Assembly (NCBI GenBank): GCA_031289955.1
Contig: JAITOL010000151.1
Location: forward strand, 1 to 35,472
Origin: Synergistaceae bacterium
GTDB taxonomy: Bacteria; Synergistota; Synergistia; Synergistales; Synergistaceae
Length of the DNA: 35,472 nt
Direction: 5' to 3'
Shown: piece after piece, positions 24,140 through 33,657 of the stretch
How the letters are laid out: each line of letters opens with the position of its first letter
Position numbering within the stretch: position 1 is the first letter of the stretch
Position numbers and translations under genes: made by a program
The notes under the pieces: model-generated
The model's input: the letters and a program-made list of their open reading frames with translations, nothing else
The model's database searches: none
What the model was told of the DNA's origin: nothing

Positions 24140-25072
24140 ATGCTTAAATACATCTTAAGGCGCCTTTTTGTCAGTGTCGTTACCATTTTTGTGGTTATTA
24201 CGATCATTTTTTTCCTCATACGCATGTTACCTGGCGACCCATTCACAAGCGAGCGCGACGTCCCAACTACCGTAAGGGCCAATATGCTGGCGAGCTTCGG
24301 GCTGGACAAGCCGCTTCATCAGCAGTATTTCATATATCTGAAAAACCTCGTCACGCGCGGCGACATGGGGCCGTCGATGAAACTTCGCTCGCGCATGGTG
24401 CGCGATATAATAATGTACTCGTTCCCGGCGTCGGCAAAGATAGGTTTTCTCGTGGTTCTGGCCTCGATGCTGGCCGGGGTCAATATAGGCGTGGTCGCGG
24501 CCATGCATCAGGGAAAATTCCTCGACAGGTTCACGATGTTTCTGGCGACGCTCGGCGTTACCATACCCAACTTCGTGCTGGCCAACCTGCTCATTTTCTT
24601 CTTCTCGCTAAGGCTCAAAATACTGCCCCCGACTGGCTACGGCGAGACGAGACACCTCATTCTGCCAGTCATAGCGCTTGCCGGATACTTCACGGCGTTC
24701 ATAGCCCGCCTCACTCGCAGCAAATATCTCGAGGTGATACAGCAGGACTATATAAGGACGGCCCGCGCGAAGGGGCTTTCGTGGAGCTCCGTCGTGTTCA
24801 AGCACGCCATGAAGAACTCCATGATACCGGTCGTGACGTACCTCGGCCCGCTGATAGCAAACGTGCTGACGGGGAGCTTCGTCATTGAGACGATATTCGC
24901 GATCCCGGGGCTCGGGCGCGAGTTCGTGCTGTCGGTGAGCAACAGGGACTACACGCTCGTCCTCGGCGTATCCATCTTCTACAGCACGTTCATCATCCTG
25001 TGCAACTTTCTCGTCGACGCCGTGTACGTCCTGATAGACCCGAGGATAAAGCTCGAGGATACGGAGGTCTGA
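24140..25072 (+). CDS. Oligopeptide/dipeptide ABC transporter permease (DppB/OppB-like)
   Basis: Inner-membrane permease of 310 residues. The start opens with the family's typical LKYILRRL and a first membrane helix, followed by RMLPGDPF. Further helices and the EAA cytoplasmic loop (TARAKGLSWSSVVFKHAMKN) that docks on the ATPase are visible, and the end has VLIDPRIKL. AAGGGG (24128-24132) lies 7 bases before the ATG. First of five tightly packed genes that form a complete peptide importer. The exact substrate cannot be told. Base use is visibly more GC-rich than in the export operon. Confidence 0.93.
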   Translation: MLKYILRRLFVSVVTIFVVITIIFFLIRMLPGDPFTSERDVPTTVRANMLASFGLDKPLHQQYFIYLKNLVTRGDMGPSMKLRSRMVRDIIMYSFPASAKIGFLVVLASMLAGVNIGVVAAMHQGKFLDRFTMFLATLGVTIPNFVLANLLIFFFSLRLKILPPTGYGETRHLILPVIALAGYFTAFIARLTRSKYLEVIQQDYIRTARAKGLSWSSVVFKHAMKNSMIPVVTYLGPLIANVLTGSFVIETIFAIPGLGREFVLSVSNRDYTLVLGVSIFYSTFIILCNFLVDAVYVLIDPRIKLEDTEV

Positions 25073-25073
25073 G

Positions 25074-25985
25074 GTGAGCGTGGAGCGGGATATGTTCGAG
25101 CGGATAGACGCGTCCGAGCTGCTGCCCGAAGAGGCGGCGAGGCCCAATATAACGTACTGGCAGGACGCGTGGCGTCGGCTGAAGGAGAACAAGCCGGCGG
25201 TCGCGTCGCTCGGCGCCATCGCGCTCATAGTCGCGTGCACAGTATTCATCCCCATGATAAAGCCGGACTACTACACTAACGACTTCGCGATATCCAATCA
25301 GTGGCCGAACGCTTCGCGCTGGTTCGGCACGGACAACTTCGGGCGCGACATATTCACCCGCGTCTGGTTCGGCGCCCGATACTCCCTGATAATCGCGTTC
25401 GCGGCGAGCTTTCTCAACCTCGTTATCGGCATAATCTACGGAGGGGTCTCCGGGTTCGCGGGCGGCAAAATCGATCTCGTCATGATGAGGATCGTCGATA
25501 TCATCTACTCGATCCCCCAGACGATATACGTGATACTGTTCATGGTGTTTCTGGGCCCCGGCCTCCACAGCATCATATTCGCGCTCGCCGTGGCGTACTG
25601 GCTGCCGATGGCCCGCATCGTCCGGGGCGAGATACTACAGCTCAAACAACAGGAGTTCGTCTTGGCGGCCCGCGTATTGGGCGCGTCGAACGCCCGGATA
25701 CTCTTTCGGCATCTGATCCCGAACTGCCTCGGCCAGATAATAGTCATGATGACGCTGTCCATCCCGTACGCGATATTCACGGAGGCGTTTCTGAGCTTCA
25801 TAGGGCTCGGGATACCGGTGCCGCGCGCGTCATGGGGCACGCTGGCCTCAGAGAGCATACAGTACATGAGGATAGCCCCGTATCAGCTCTTCTTCCCGTC
25901 GATGTCCATATGCCTCACGATGCTGGCGTTCAACATCCTGGGCGACGGCCTGCGCGACGCGCTCGACCCGAAGATGAGGCATTAG
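25074..25985 (+). CDS. Oligopeptide/dipeptide ABC transporter permease (DppC/OppC-like)
   Basis: Second permease, 303 residues, partner of the DppB-like protein. The GTG start at 25074 is supported by GGAGG (25063-25067) 6 bases upstream, inside the end of the previous gene. It shows the DppC-type cytoplasmic N-terminus (WRRLKENKPAVASLG), the GTDNFGRDIFTRVWFGAR block of the family, and an EAA loop (AARVLGASNARILFRHLIPN). It ends in GDGLRDALDPKMRH, typical for DppC. Confidence 0.93.
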   Translation: MSVERDMFERIDASELLPEEAARPNITYWQDAWRRLKENKPAVASLGAIALIVACTVFIPMIKPDYYTNDFAISNQWPNASRWFGTDNFGRDIFTRVWFGARYSLIIAFAASFLNLVIGIIYGGVSGFAGGKIDLVMMRIVDIIYSIPQTIYVILFMVFLGPGLHSIIFALAVAYWLPMARIVRGEILQLKQQEFVLAARVLGASNARILFRHLIPNCLGQIIVMMTLSIPYAIFTEAFLSFIGLGIPVPRASWGTLASESIQYMRIAPYQLFFPSMSICLTMLAFNILGDGLRDALDPKMRH

Positions 25986-25989
25986 GCTC

Positions 25990-26988
25990 ATGGGCAAAGA
26001 CGGGCATCTTCTCGAAATGAGAAACCTGCGGACGTCGTTTTTCACCCATGTCGGGGAGGTAAAGGCCGTGGACGGCGTGTCTTTATATATCGACAGGGGC
26101 GAGACGCTCGGCGTGGTCGGAGAGAGCGGCAGCGGAAAAAGCGTGACGATGCTCTCGGCTATGGGGCTGCTGCCCGAAACAGGCAGGGTGATCGGCGGCG
26201 AGATACTGTTCTCGGAGCGCAGCCTCGCGCGCCTGCGCGAACGCGAGATGGAGACAGTCAGGGGCAACGAGATAGGCATGATATTCCAGGATCCCATGAC
26301 ATCGCTCAACCCGGTTTTCACGATAGGCAACCAGATAACTGAGACACTGATCAAACACAAGCGCGTCACAAAAGCGGAGGCCAATCGCAAGGCTGTCGAA
26401 ATACTGGCTTCCGTGATGATACCGTCCCCGGAGAAGAGGATAAGCCAGTATCCGCACGAATTTTCGGGAGGGATGAGGCAGCGCGTCATGATAGCGATGG
26501 CGATATGCTGCGACCCCTGCCTGCTCATAGCGGACGAACCCACTACGGCGCTCGACGTGACGATACAGGCACAGATTCTCGAACTGATGAAGGAACTGAG
26601 CCGGGGACGCGAGACGTCCGTCATCCTCATAACCCACGATCTCGGCGTAGTGGCCGGCATGTGCGACAGGGTGAACGTAATGTACGCCGGGCAGATAGCG
26701 GAGAGCGGCGCGGTTCGCGACATTTTCCACAGGCCGCGCCACCCGTACACCCTCGGGCTCTTGAAAAGCGTCCCAAATCCGAACAGAATTCAGAAGGAGC
26801 GGCTCGCGCCCATAAAAGGCCACCCGCCCGACCTCCTGAAGCCGCCAAAGGGCTGCGCGTTCGCCGCGAGGTGCGAATACGCGATGAAAATATGCCTCGC
26901 CTCGCGCCCACCGTCGTTCGAGATAGGAGACGGGCACAACGCGGCCTGTTTCCTCAACCACCCCGACGCGCCGCGCGTATCGATGTGA
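25990..26988 (+). CDS. Oligopeptide/dipeptide ABC transporter ATPase (DppD/OppD-like)
   Basis: Cytoplasmic ATPase of 332 residues that powers peptide uptake with its OppF-like partner. Walker A is GESGSGKS, the signature FSGGMRQR and Walker B LLIADEPTTALD, followed by the switch His in THDLGV. The C-terminal oligopeptide-transporter extension (HPYTLGLLKSVPNP and a late Cys-containing CAFAARCEYAMKIC) is present; such Cys often bind an Fe-S cluster in this family. The start lies 4 bases after the DppC-like gene. Confidence 0.93.
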   Translation: MGKDGHLLEMRNLRTSFFTHVGEVKAVDGVSLYIDRGETLGVVGESGSGKSVTMLSAMGLLPETGRVIGGEILFSERSLARLREREMETVRGNEIGMIFQDPMTSLNPVFTIGNQITETLIKHKRVTKAEANRKAVEILASVMIPSPEKRISQYPHEFSGGMRQRVMIAMAICCDPCLLIADEPTTALDVTIQAQILELMKELSRGRETSVILITHDLGVVAGMCDRVNVMYAGQIAESGAVRDIFHRPRHPYTLGLLKSVPNPNRIQKERLAPIKGHPPDLLKPPKGCAFAARCEYAMKICLASRPPSFEIGDGHNAACFLNHPDAPRVSM

Positions 26989-27002
26989 GGGGCGACGCAG
27001 CT

Positions 27003-27968
27003 ATGCCGATGCTCGAAGTTCGGGGGCTCAAAAAATATTTCCCCGTGTACAAGGGGTTTTTCGCCGGCAAAGTTCAGAATGTGAAGGCGGTCGACGACGT
27101 GTCGTTCGTCGTGGAGCGGGGGGAAACGTTCGGGCTCGTTGGCGAATCGGGATGCGGAAAGACGACCGTTGGACGCACGATAGTGAGGCTCTACAACCCC
27201 ACGGACGGCAGGATAATCTACGATGGAACCGACATCTCGGATCTGTCGCAGAAGGAGCTTCTTCCGTATCGCAAGGAGCTTCAGATGATATTCCAGGATC
27301 CGTTCTCGTCGCTCGACGCGAGAATGACGGTCGGGGACATAGTCGGCGAGGCCATAGACATACACGGGCTCGCGAGCGGGACGGAGAGGACGGAACGGAT
27401 TCTCGCCATGCTGGATCGCGTCGGCCTGCGGAAGTGGCACATAAACCGCTATCCCCACGAGTTTTCCGGCGGCCAGCGCCAGAGGATAGGGATAGCGCGC
27501 GCACTTGTCGTCGAACCGTCGTTCATAGTCTGCGACGAGCCCATATCGGCCCTCGACGTATCGATACAGGCCCAGGTCATAAACATGCTCGAGGATCTCC
27601 AGGACAACATGGGGCTGACGTATCTTTTCATCGCGCACGACCTGTCGATGGTAAAGCACATATCGACCCGCATCGGGGTCATGTACCTCGGCGGGCTCGT
27701 CGAGACGGCGGAGAGCAACGAGCTCTACGGAAATCCGCTGCACCCTTACACGAAATCGCTGATGTCCGCCATACCCATCCCCGACCCGGACGAGGCGGCG
27801 CGGTCGCGGAGAATGATACTGAAAGGCGAGATTCCGTCCCCGATCGACACGCCGCCGGGCTGCAAATTCAAGACGCGCTGCCCGAACGTCGCCCCCGCGT
27901 GCCAAAACGAGCGCCCGGAGTTAAAAGAGGCGGCCCCGAACCACTTTGTGGCCTGCCATCTGATATGA
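27003..27968 (+). CDS. Oligopeptide/dipeptide ABC transporter ATPase (DppF/OppF-like)
   Basis: Second ATPase, 321 residues. The ATG at 27003 is set by GAGGGG (26987-26992) 10 bases upstream; the longer open frame that reaches back into the OppD-like gene is an artefact of GC-rich sequence. Walker A GESGCGKT, signature FSGGQRQR, Walker B FIVCDEPISALD and the OppF ending with HPYTKSLMSAIP and GCKFKTRCPN are present. It forms the nucleotide-binding pair with the preceding gene product. Confidence 0.93.
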   Translation: MPMLEVRGLKKYFPVYKGFFAGKVQNVKAVDDVSFVVERGETFGLVGESGCGKTTVGRTIVRLYNPTDGRIIYDGTDISDLSQKELLPYRKELQMIFQDPFSSLDARMTVGDIVGEAIDIHGLASGTERTERILAMLDRVGLRKWHINRYPHEFSGGQRQRIGIARALVVEPSFIVCDEPISALDVSIQAQVINMLEDLQDNMGLTYLFIAHDLSMVKHISTRIGVMYLGGLVETAESNELYGNPLHPYTKSLMSAIPIPDPDEAARSRRMILKGEIPSPIDTPPGCKFKTRCPNVAPACQNERPELKEAAPNHFVACHLI

Positions 27969-28054
27969 GGCCGCATAGATCCGGAAAACTTCGCCCGCGT
28001 GACGCGCGCGTAGAGATAGATACAAAGACACCATATAAAATAGGAGGAATGGAA

Positions 28055-29677
28055 ATGTCAAAAAGAGGAATGTGTCTTATGCTTGTCGCGCTGTTTTTGT
28101 TTGTCCTGCACGCCGCTGGATCTCCGGCCGAATCGGCGGAGAAGGTACTTAGGACGAACTTCGTCTCCGACCCGGTGACGATCGACCCGTCTGTCACGAC
28201 CGAGATAAGCTCCGCGCAGGTGATAGTCAACTGTTTCGAGGGACTCATGGGCTATGACGCGGACGGCAAATTGGTCCCTGCCGCGGCCGAGAGCTACACA
28301 GTATCCGACGACGGGCTCGTCTACACGTTCAAGCTGCGCGGCGACGGCGTATGGTCGAACGGAGACCCTGTAAAAGCGAGCGACTTCGCGTTCGCGTGGA
28401 AGCGCATTCTGGCGCCGGAGACCGCCGCGGACTACGCGAGCGAGTTCTACTACATCAAGAACGGGCAGAAGTATAACGCCGGCGAGCTCGCGGCGGACGA
28501 GGTCGGAGTGCGCGTGATCGACGACTCTACGCTCGAAGTCACTCTGGAGTCCCCCACCGGCTTTTTCCTCGACCTGACGACGATCTTCTTCTACATGCCG
28601 GAGAACGAGAAAATAGTATCGGCGAACCCGGAGTGGACGCTCGACGCAGCCACCTACGTCGGCAACGGGCCGTTCAAGCTCCGGGAGTGGCGCCCGAAGG
28701 ATCGCATAATAATCGAGAGGAACGACAAATTTCGCGGCGCGTCGAAAGTGAAGCTCGACAAAGTCGAGTTCCGCATCCTGACCGACGCCAACTCCACGCT
28801 CTCGACCTATGAGGCGGGCGACCTCGACGTGGCTGACAGCAACATCCCGGCCGCCATGATCCCGACTCTGATCGCTGAGGGCAAAGCGCGAACCGTGCCT
28901 TATCTCGCCACAGTATGGATGCACTTCAACGTCTCCGACAACGCGATGGAGTACGATCCCGTTCAGGCGAAAGCGACGCTCGACCCTAATGTGCGCAAAG
29001 CGCTCAACCTGGCGATAGACCGCACAGTGCTCGTCAAGAACATAACGAGGGGCGGGGAGAAACCGGCGACGTCGTTCGTCCCCTACGGAATCATCGGCAG
29101 GGACGGCAAGGAATTCAAGAACAAGGATTATTTCAAGCCCGAGGGCGATGTGGCCGAGGCCAAGCGTCTGCTGGCCGAGGCAGGTTATCCGGACGGCAAG
29201 GACTTCCCGCCGCTCACATATATCTACGGGGATTTCGGAGTGAACGGCGAGATCGCCCAGGCGGTGCAGGCGATGCTGAAAACAAACCTGAACGTCACGC
29301 TGAACCTGGAGAGCATGGAGTACGGCGTCATGCTCAACAGGAGGGGCAAGAAGAACCGTCAGTACATAATGGCGTATCACAGATGGATAGGCGACTACGT
29401 CGACCCGTCGAACTTCCTGACTATCCTGACATACGTCGACAGCCTCAACCACAACAATCCGAAGTACGACGAGACTATCGCGAAAGCTCAGGTGACGGTC
29501 GACCCGATCGAGCGCTATAAAATTCTGCACGACGCGGAGGATATTCTCATGGACGACATGCCGTTCCTGCCGCTCTACTACATGACGAACACGATCATGG
29601 TGCGGGATTACGTAAAAGGTTACAAGAAGGACATCCTGGGCTACATTCAGTTCAAGGAAGTGAACCTGGAAAAGTAA
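28055..29677 (+). CDS. Peptide-binding periplasmic protein (solute-binding family 5, OppA/DppA-like)
   Basis: Exported substrate-binding protein of 540 residues. The ATG at 28055 is 7 bases after GGAGG (28043-28047); the ATG at 28049 is too close. It has a signal peptide (about 1-25, ending near AGSPAESAE). Then come NFVSDPVTIDPSVTT, the ENCFEGL-like VNCFEGLMGYD block and the DGLVYTFKLRGD and WSNGDPVKASDFAFAWKR signature typical of family 5. No lipobox Cys is seen, in line with a free periplasmic protein in a diderm. It is the last gene of the importer operon and a strong terminator follows. Confidence 0.94.
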   Translation: MSKRGMCLMLVALFLFVLHAAGSPAESAEKVLRTNFVSDPVTIDPSVTTEISSAQVIVNCFEGLMGYDADGKLVPAAAESYTVSDDGLVYTFKLRGDGVWSNGDPVKASDFAFAWKRILAPETAADYASEFYYIKNGQKYNAGELAADEVGVRVIDDSTLEVTLESPTGFFLDLTTIFFYMPENEKIVSANPEWTLDAATYVGNGPFKLREWRPKDRIIIERNDKFRGASKVKLDKVEFRILTDANSTLSTYEAGDLDVADSNIPAAMIPTLIAEGKARTVPYLATVWMHFNVSDNAMEYDPVQAKATLDPNVRKALNLAIDRTVLVKNITRGGEKPATSFVPYGIIGRDGKEFKNKDYFKPEGDVAEAKRLLAEAGYPDGKDFPPLTYIYGDFGVNGEIAQAVQAMLKTNLNVTLNLESMEYGVMLNRRGKKNRQYIMAYHRWIGDYVDPSNFLTILTYVDSLNHNNPKYDETIAKAQVTVDPIERYKILHDAEDILMDDMPFLPLYYMTNTIMVRDYVKGYKKDILGYIQFKEVNLEK

Positions 29678-29687
29678 TTGCGCGACA

Positions 29688-29729
29688 GGGGCGGGAAGCT
29701 CGAACAAGAGCCCCCGCCCGCTGTTTTTT
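29688..29729 (+). terminator. Rho-independent terminator of the peptide importer operon
   Basis: GGGCGGG (29689-29695) pairs with CCCGCCC (29713-29719), and inside this GCTC pairs with GAGC around a 6-base loop. Six T residues follow at 29724-29729. Confidence 0.92.
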
Positions 29730-29760
29730 CGCCTCGAATAACCTGGGTTTACAGAGGAAA

Positions 29761-29958
29761 TCAGCGCAATTTTTCTATGTCCTCTCCGGACAAACCGAGG
29801 GCCTGAATTATCGTTTCCGTATTAATACCTTTTTTCAAAAGATTGCGGGCCACATCTGCCCTCGCCTCTTCCTTCGCCTGATTCAGTAAATATTCAAGCG
29901 AGTGCGCGGCGCTGTATTCGTCCTTATACCCGACCCCATGAAATGCTCCAACCACCAT
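29761..29958 (-). pseudogene. C-terminal remnant of an Rpn-family nuclease
   Basis: The 65-codon frame matches only the tail of Rpn/PD-(D/E)XK recombination-promoting nucleases: a Leu/Asn helix, EEARADVARNLLKKGI and a terminal LGLSGEDIEKLR, which resembles a small helix-turn-helix. The nuclease core is absent, and upstream codons on the minus strand do not supply it. A longer copy of the same family lies at 34226-35017 with a similar end (LSIEELGTLRQ). This is a decayed mobile-element-associated gene. Confidence 0.6.
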
Positions 29959-29997
29959 CCCGCTTACAAAAACACCGAATATCGAGGCCGTTTTTTT

Positions 29998-30017
29998 GAG
30001 CCTTAAGGCTCTTTTTT
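29998..30017 (+). terminator. Small hairpin with T-run upstream of the histidine kinase
   Basis: GAGCC and GGCTC enclose TTAA and together form the perfect palindrome GAGCCTTAAGGCTC, followed by TTTTTT (30012-30017) and preceded by another T-run. The stem has only 5 pairs. It could act as a weak terminator or attenuator ahead of the kinase gene. The kinase promoter must lie in the remaining 53 bases or overlap it. Confidence 0.45.
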
Positions 30018-30070
30018 GATATACGCTTACTTAATGTCGGTATGCTAAAATAAATTATGCAAGAAACTAA

Positions 30071-33000
30071 ATGGCAAATGGAGGCGCAATTGAATTGGCC
30101 GGACCTAGAATAGGTCAGAGAGTTTTTTTGGTGTGCTTCTCCATGATGCTGATCGGCGTCATCATCGCCTCGCTTGCGGGAGGCTTTGTGTTCGTAAAGA
30201 CGATACGGGACGATATGGACAGTTCCGTGCGGATCGCCGTCGACGGGCTCGAAAAGGAGATCGACGCCATCTCGACGCGAATGACCTTGTTTTGCGACGT
30301 ATTCTCCAATATGGGGGATATGGTTCGCATGGTCAGAAAAAAAGAAACGTACTCGTTAAACAAGACTCTGCTCTCTTACCTGAAGATATCCGATTTCGAC
30401 ACCATCACGATAACCGACGCCGACGGGCTCGTCCTGAGTCGGCCCCACGCAAGAAATTTTGTGGGCGACAACGCGTCTCTGAAGGGTTATGTCGGACCGG
30501 CCCTGCGCGGAGAGACGGTCACAATCATAGAGGGCGGAACCACCATAGGACTGGGGTTGTTTCACGGAGTTCCCGTGATAGATCACTCGAACGGGGAGAT
30601 AGTTGGGAGCCTGGTGGCGGGACTCAACCTCGTAAACCCTGTTATGCTCGAAAAGCTCTCCAATATGTTCAATATCGAGCTGTCGATATTCTACGGGGAC
30701 ACGAGGGTCGGTTCGACAATCAAATCGGGCGACATGCGCCTCACCGGAACCACCTCGGCCCCCGAGATCGCTGCGGCGGTCATCGGGCGGGGCGAGTCGC
30801 ATTTTGGCGAGTACGTTTTGGGTAATGACACATCGCTCCGCACGTTTTACAAGCCTTTTTACATCAACGGCAAGATAATCGGGATGTTGGCGGGAGCGAC
30901 GTCGACGCTCCCTCTCGACATAGCCGTAAGGAAAGCGCGGATGCGAATCATCGGCATAGTGTTGGCTTTTATCTTTATCGGAGCTCCGATAACATGGATA
31001 TTCTCCCGCGCCATATCGGATCTCGCCGAGGAAAAGACGAAACAGGAGATATTCCTCAGCCTGCTGATGAAAAACAGCCCCGACATAATAATCATGTTTG
31101 ACGAACACGGGCGTTTTATCGACTGCACGAACACATTTCTCCAGAAGATGGATACGGTATGCGACAAACTGGAAGGACGGACATTTTCCGACGGGCTGTC
31201 CGGTTCGGTGAGCGCGACCGATATGGAGCGTCTGTCTGACGCCCTGTCGAGAGCTATGGAGAAGAAGGAAATAATATACCTCGATATCTCGCTCAGTTTG
31301 AGAAACGAGGACGATCCCAGCTGGTACTCCGTGAGCTTCGCTCCAATGGTAGGCACAGAGGACGATCTCATAGGGGTCATAGCCATAATGCACGACATGA
31401 GCGACTTGATACAGGCGCGGAAATCGGAGGCCGCCTCTCAGGCCAAGAGCGCTTTCCTCGCCAACATGAGCCACGAAATACGCACCCCGCTGAACGCCAT
31501 TATAGGGCTGAGCGAGGTGGAGATGCGCAACCTCCTGCCGAACGATACGCAAACGAACATCTCGAAGATATACGGCTCAGGTTCCACGCTGCTGGGCATA
31601 ATAAACGACATTCTCGACATTTCAAAGATCGAGTCCGGCAAGTTCGAGCTCATTCTCGTCAAGTACGAGCTGCCGAACATCATAAGCGATACGATCCACC
31701 AGAACGTCGTTCGCATCGAATCGAAGCCCGTGAAGTTCGAAACGGCGATAGACGAGAACATACCCTCGAAGCTGCGCGGCGACGAGATAAAGATAAAGCA
31801 GATACTGAACAACATCCTCTCGAACTCGTTCAAGTACACGAGGGAGGGAACAGTGACGCTGAGGGTGACATGCGACGCGACCGGAGACGACGCCGTTCTC
31901 TCCTTTATAGTGAGCGACACGGGCATCGGCATCAAAAAAGAGGATATGGCGAACCTGTTCTCCGAGTATAAACAGCTCGACACATACACGAACCGCAATA
32001 TAGGAGGGACGGGGCTCGGGCTCTCGATAACGAAGAGCCTGATCGACCTGATGGGGGGAACCATTCATGTCGACAGCGAATACGGCAAGGGCTCCGTCTT
32101 TACGGTACATATTCCGCAGCAGGTCATAGACCCGACTCCGATAGGGCGCGGCATAGCCGAAAACCTCAGGACGTTTCGTCTCGCCGAGAACAACCTCGCC
32201 AAAAACCTCGCGCGCGTCCCAATGCCATACGCTCGCGTCCTCCTGGTCGACGATGTCATAACGAACCTCGACGTGGCAAAAGGGCTGCTCTCCCCTTACG
32301 GCCTCATGGTACACTGCGCGTCGAGCGGAGCGCAGGCGATAGAGATCGTGCGCGAGGAAAAGATCGCTTACGACGCCATATTCATGGATCACATGATGCC
32401 TTTGATGGACGGAATAGAGGCTGTGCGCATAATCCGCAGCGAAATAGACACTGAATACGCGAGAAATGTGCCGATAATCGCCCTCACGGCCAACGCGCTG
32501 GCGGGAAACGACGAGATGTTCCTGCGGTGCGGGTTTCAGGCGTTTCTCTCCAAACCGATAGATATAATAAAGCTGGACAAAATTTTAAACGATTTGGTGC
32601 GCGGCAAAAGGACGTTCACCGAAAATGAAATCCCGAGCGCACTAGAACCCCGCGCGCCCGCCCCGGAAAGCCTCCCCTCGCGCCATATAGACGGCATGGA
32701 TATGGCGGATGCCATCGCCCGCTCCGGCTCTTATGGAACTTTCATGAAGATAGTGCGCTCGTATACGCGGCACACGCCGGAACTCCTGGAAAAACTGCGA
32801 GTGACGAACGCGGAGAGCCTGCACGAATACATGACGATAATTCACGGCATAAAGGGATCGAGCTTCTCGATCCGCGCCGACAGGGTGGGGAGCATGGCGG
32901 AGGAACTCGAACAGGCGGCAAAGGCCGGAGATTTCAACACCGTCGTCTCCCGCAACGAAGAGTTTATCGATACGACGAAAAAATTGATAGAGGACTTGAG

Positions 33001-33271
33001 AACGCTGGACGATGCCGGAGAAAACAGCTTCCGCGTCAAGGAGGGCGTCAGACCCGCTCCCGACGAGACAGCGCTCGATAGCATACTGGAACACGCGAGA
33101 CACTACGACACATTCGGCATAGAGAACGCCATATCCGAGCTGGACAGGTATGACTACGAAACGCGGACAGACCTGGTGGATTGGCTGAAGGAAAAGATCG
33201 AAAACCTCGAATATGACGAGATAACGCAACGCCTCGAACAGGTACTGGGTTTCCACGCGACCACGGAATGA
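30071..33271 (+). CDS. Hybrid sensor histidine kinase with receiver and HPt domains (BarA-like architecture)
   Basis: Membrane sensor of 1066 residues that relays phosphate through His-Asp-His steps. Order: membrane helix (17-43); periplasmic Cache-like sensor (45-285); second helix (290-312); PAS-like region (328-445); HisKA with the phospho-His in MSHEIRTP (His468); ATPase with N box near Asn585, SDTGIG (615-620) and GGTGLGLSI (645-653); receiver with Asp727-Asp728, phospho-acceptor Asp773 in FMDHMMP and Lys828; and an HPt domain with His925 in HGIKGS. The start is not certain: a TTG at 30095 lies 10 bases after GGAGG (30080-30084) and may be preferred. No partner output regulator is in the window, so the target is unknown; peptide or product sensing is speculative. 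Confidence 0.93.
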   Translation: MANGGAIELAGPRIGQRVFLVCFSMMLIGVIIASLAGGFVFVKTIRDDMDSSVRIAVDGLEKEIDAISTRMTLFCDVFSNMGDMVRMVRKKETYSLNKTLLSYLKISDFDTITITDADGLVLSRPHARNFVGDNASLKGYVGPALRGETVTIIEGGTTIGLGLFHGVPVIDHSNGEIVGSLVAGLNLVNPVMLEKLSNMFNIELSIFYGDTRVGSTIKSGDMRLTGTTSAPEIAAAVIGRGESHFGEYVLGNDTSLRTFYKPFYINGKIIGMLAGATSTLPLDIAVRKARMRIIGIVLAFIFIGAPITWIFSRAISDLAEEKTKQEIFLSLLMKNSPDIIIMFDEHGRFIDCTNTFLQKMDTVCDKLEGRTFSDGLSGSVSATDMERLSDALSRAMEKKEIIYLDISLSLRNEDDPSWYSVSFAPMVGTEDDLIGVIAIMHDMSDLIQARKSEAASQAKSAFLANMSHEIRTPLNAIIGLSEVEMRNLLPNDTQTNISKIYGSGSTLLGIINDILDISKIESGKFELILVKYELPNIISDTIHQNVVRIESKPVKFETAIDENIPSKLRGDEIKIKQILNNILSNSFKYTREGTVTLRVTCDATGDDAVLSFIVSDTGIGIKKEDMANLFSEYKQLDTYTNRNIGGTGLGLSITKSLIDLMGGTIHVDSEYGKGSVFTVHIPQQVIDPTPIGRGIAENLRTFRLAENNLAKNLARVPMPYARVLLVDDVITNLDVAKGLLSPYGLMVHCASSGAQAIEIVREEKIAYDAIFMDHMMPLMDGIEAVRIIRSEIDTEYARNVPIIALTANALAGNDEMFLRCGFQAFLSKPIDIIKLDKILNDLVRGKRTFTENEIPSALEPRAPAPESLPSRHIDGMDMADAIARSGSYGTFMKIVRSYTRHTPELLEKLRVTNAESLHEYMTIIHGIKGSSFSIRADRVGSMAEELEQAAKAGDFNTVVSRNEEFIDTTKKLIEDLRTLDDAGENSFRVKEGVRPAPDETALDSILEHARHYDTFGIENAISELDRYDYETRTDLVDWLKEKIENLEYDEITQRLEQVLGFHATTE

Positions 33272-33280
33272 ATTGTTTTA

Positions 33281-33646
33281 TTGACTGAAGATCCCTATCC
33301 GCTCGAAGAATCCGGCGACAAGTCAAACCTCAAAGTCTCGAAAATGACCTTCGGCAAAAAGGGCGGTCATCCGGACAAATCCGTCATCGTCTACAACGCC
33401 CACCTGAAATTTTCCGGCGTCCCGCTAGAAGCATACGACTACATCGTAAACGGCAAATCGGCCCTTGAGTGGATAATGGAGCGTTATCGAGTGACGGTCG
33501 ACTCAGACAGCGGCATCAAAAACGACCCCAACGACTGGTCCGGCGACCCGAGGTATATCGCCGACCTGGTGAAGCGCGTCGTGCTGGTGAGTCTGGAGAC
33601 GGCGCGGATTGTGAAGGGGCTGCCGGGGCTGGAGGTTTTGGGGTAG
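33281..33646 (+). pseudogene. C-terminal fragment of a type ISP restriction/helicase protein
   Basis: The 121-codon frame resembles only the last part of large type ISP restriction-modification or DEAD-box helicase proteins: a VSKMTFGKKG stretch, an IVYNAHLKFSGVPLEAYDYI block, VNGKSALEWIMERYRV, then DPNDWSGDPRYI and VSLETARIVKGLP. Such proteins normally exceed 1,000 residues, so more than nine tenths is missing. The similarity starts only a few codons after the histidine kinase stop and in the same frame, marking a recombination joint there. Confidence 0.65.
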
Positions 33647-33657
33647 GGAGTGTTCAG

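Noticed and set aside
26505-27002. N-terminal extension of the OppF-like protein overlapping the OppD-like gene
   Set aside because: Arg-rich, low-quality translation; a proper ribosome binding site and family-typical start exist at 27003.
26790-27905. Long minus-strand open frame antisense to the OppD/OppF-like genes
   Set aside because: Shadow frame in GC-rich coding sequence; the plus strand has complete ATPase motifs.
27152-28054. 300-residue extension before the peptide-binding protein
   Set aside because: It overlaps the OppF-like gene out of frame; the signal peptide and GGAGG fix the start at 28055.
28058-29707. Long minus-strand open frame antisense to the peptide-binding protein gene
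   Set aside because: It mirrors the codon structure of a clear family 5 binding protein; its translation is Arg/Val/His-rich with no recognisable domain and no ribosome binding site.
30356-31552. Minus-strand open frames inside the histidine kinase
   Set aside because: Antisense to a gene with complete kinase motifs; His/Arg/Tyr-rich shadow translation.
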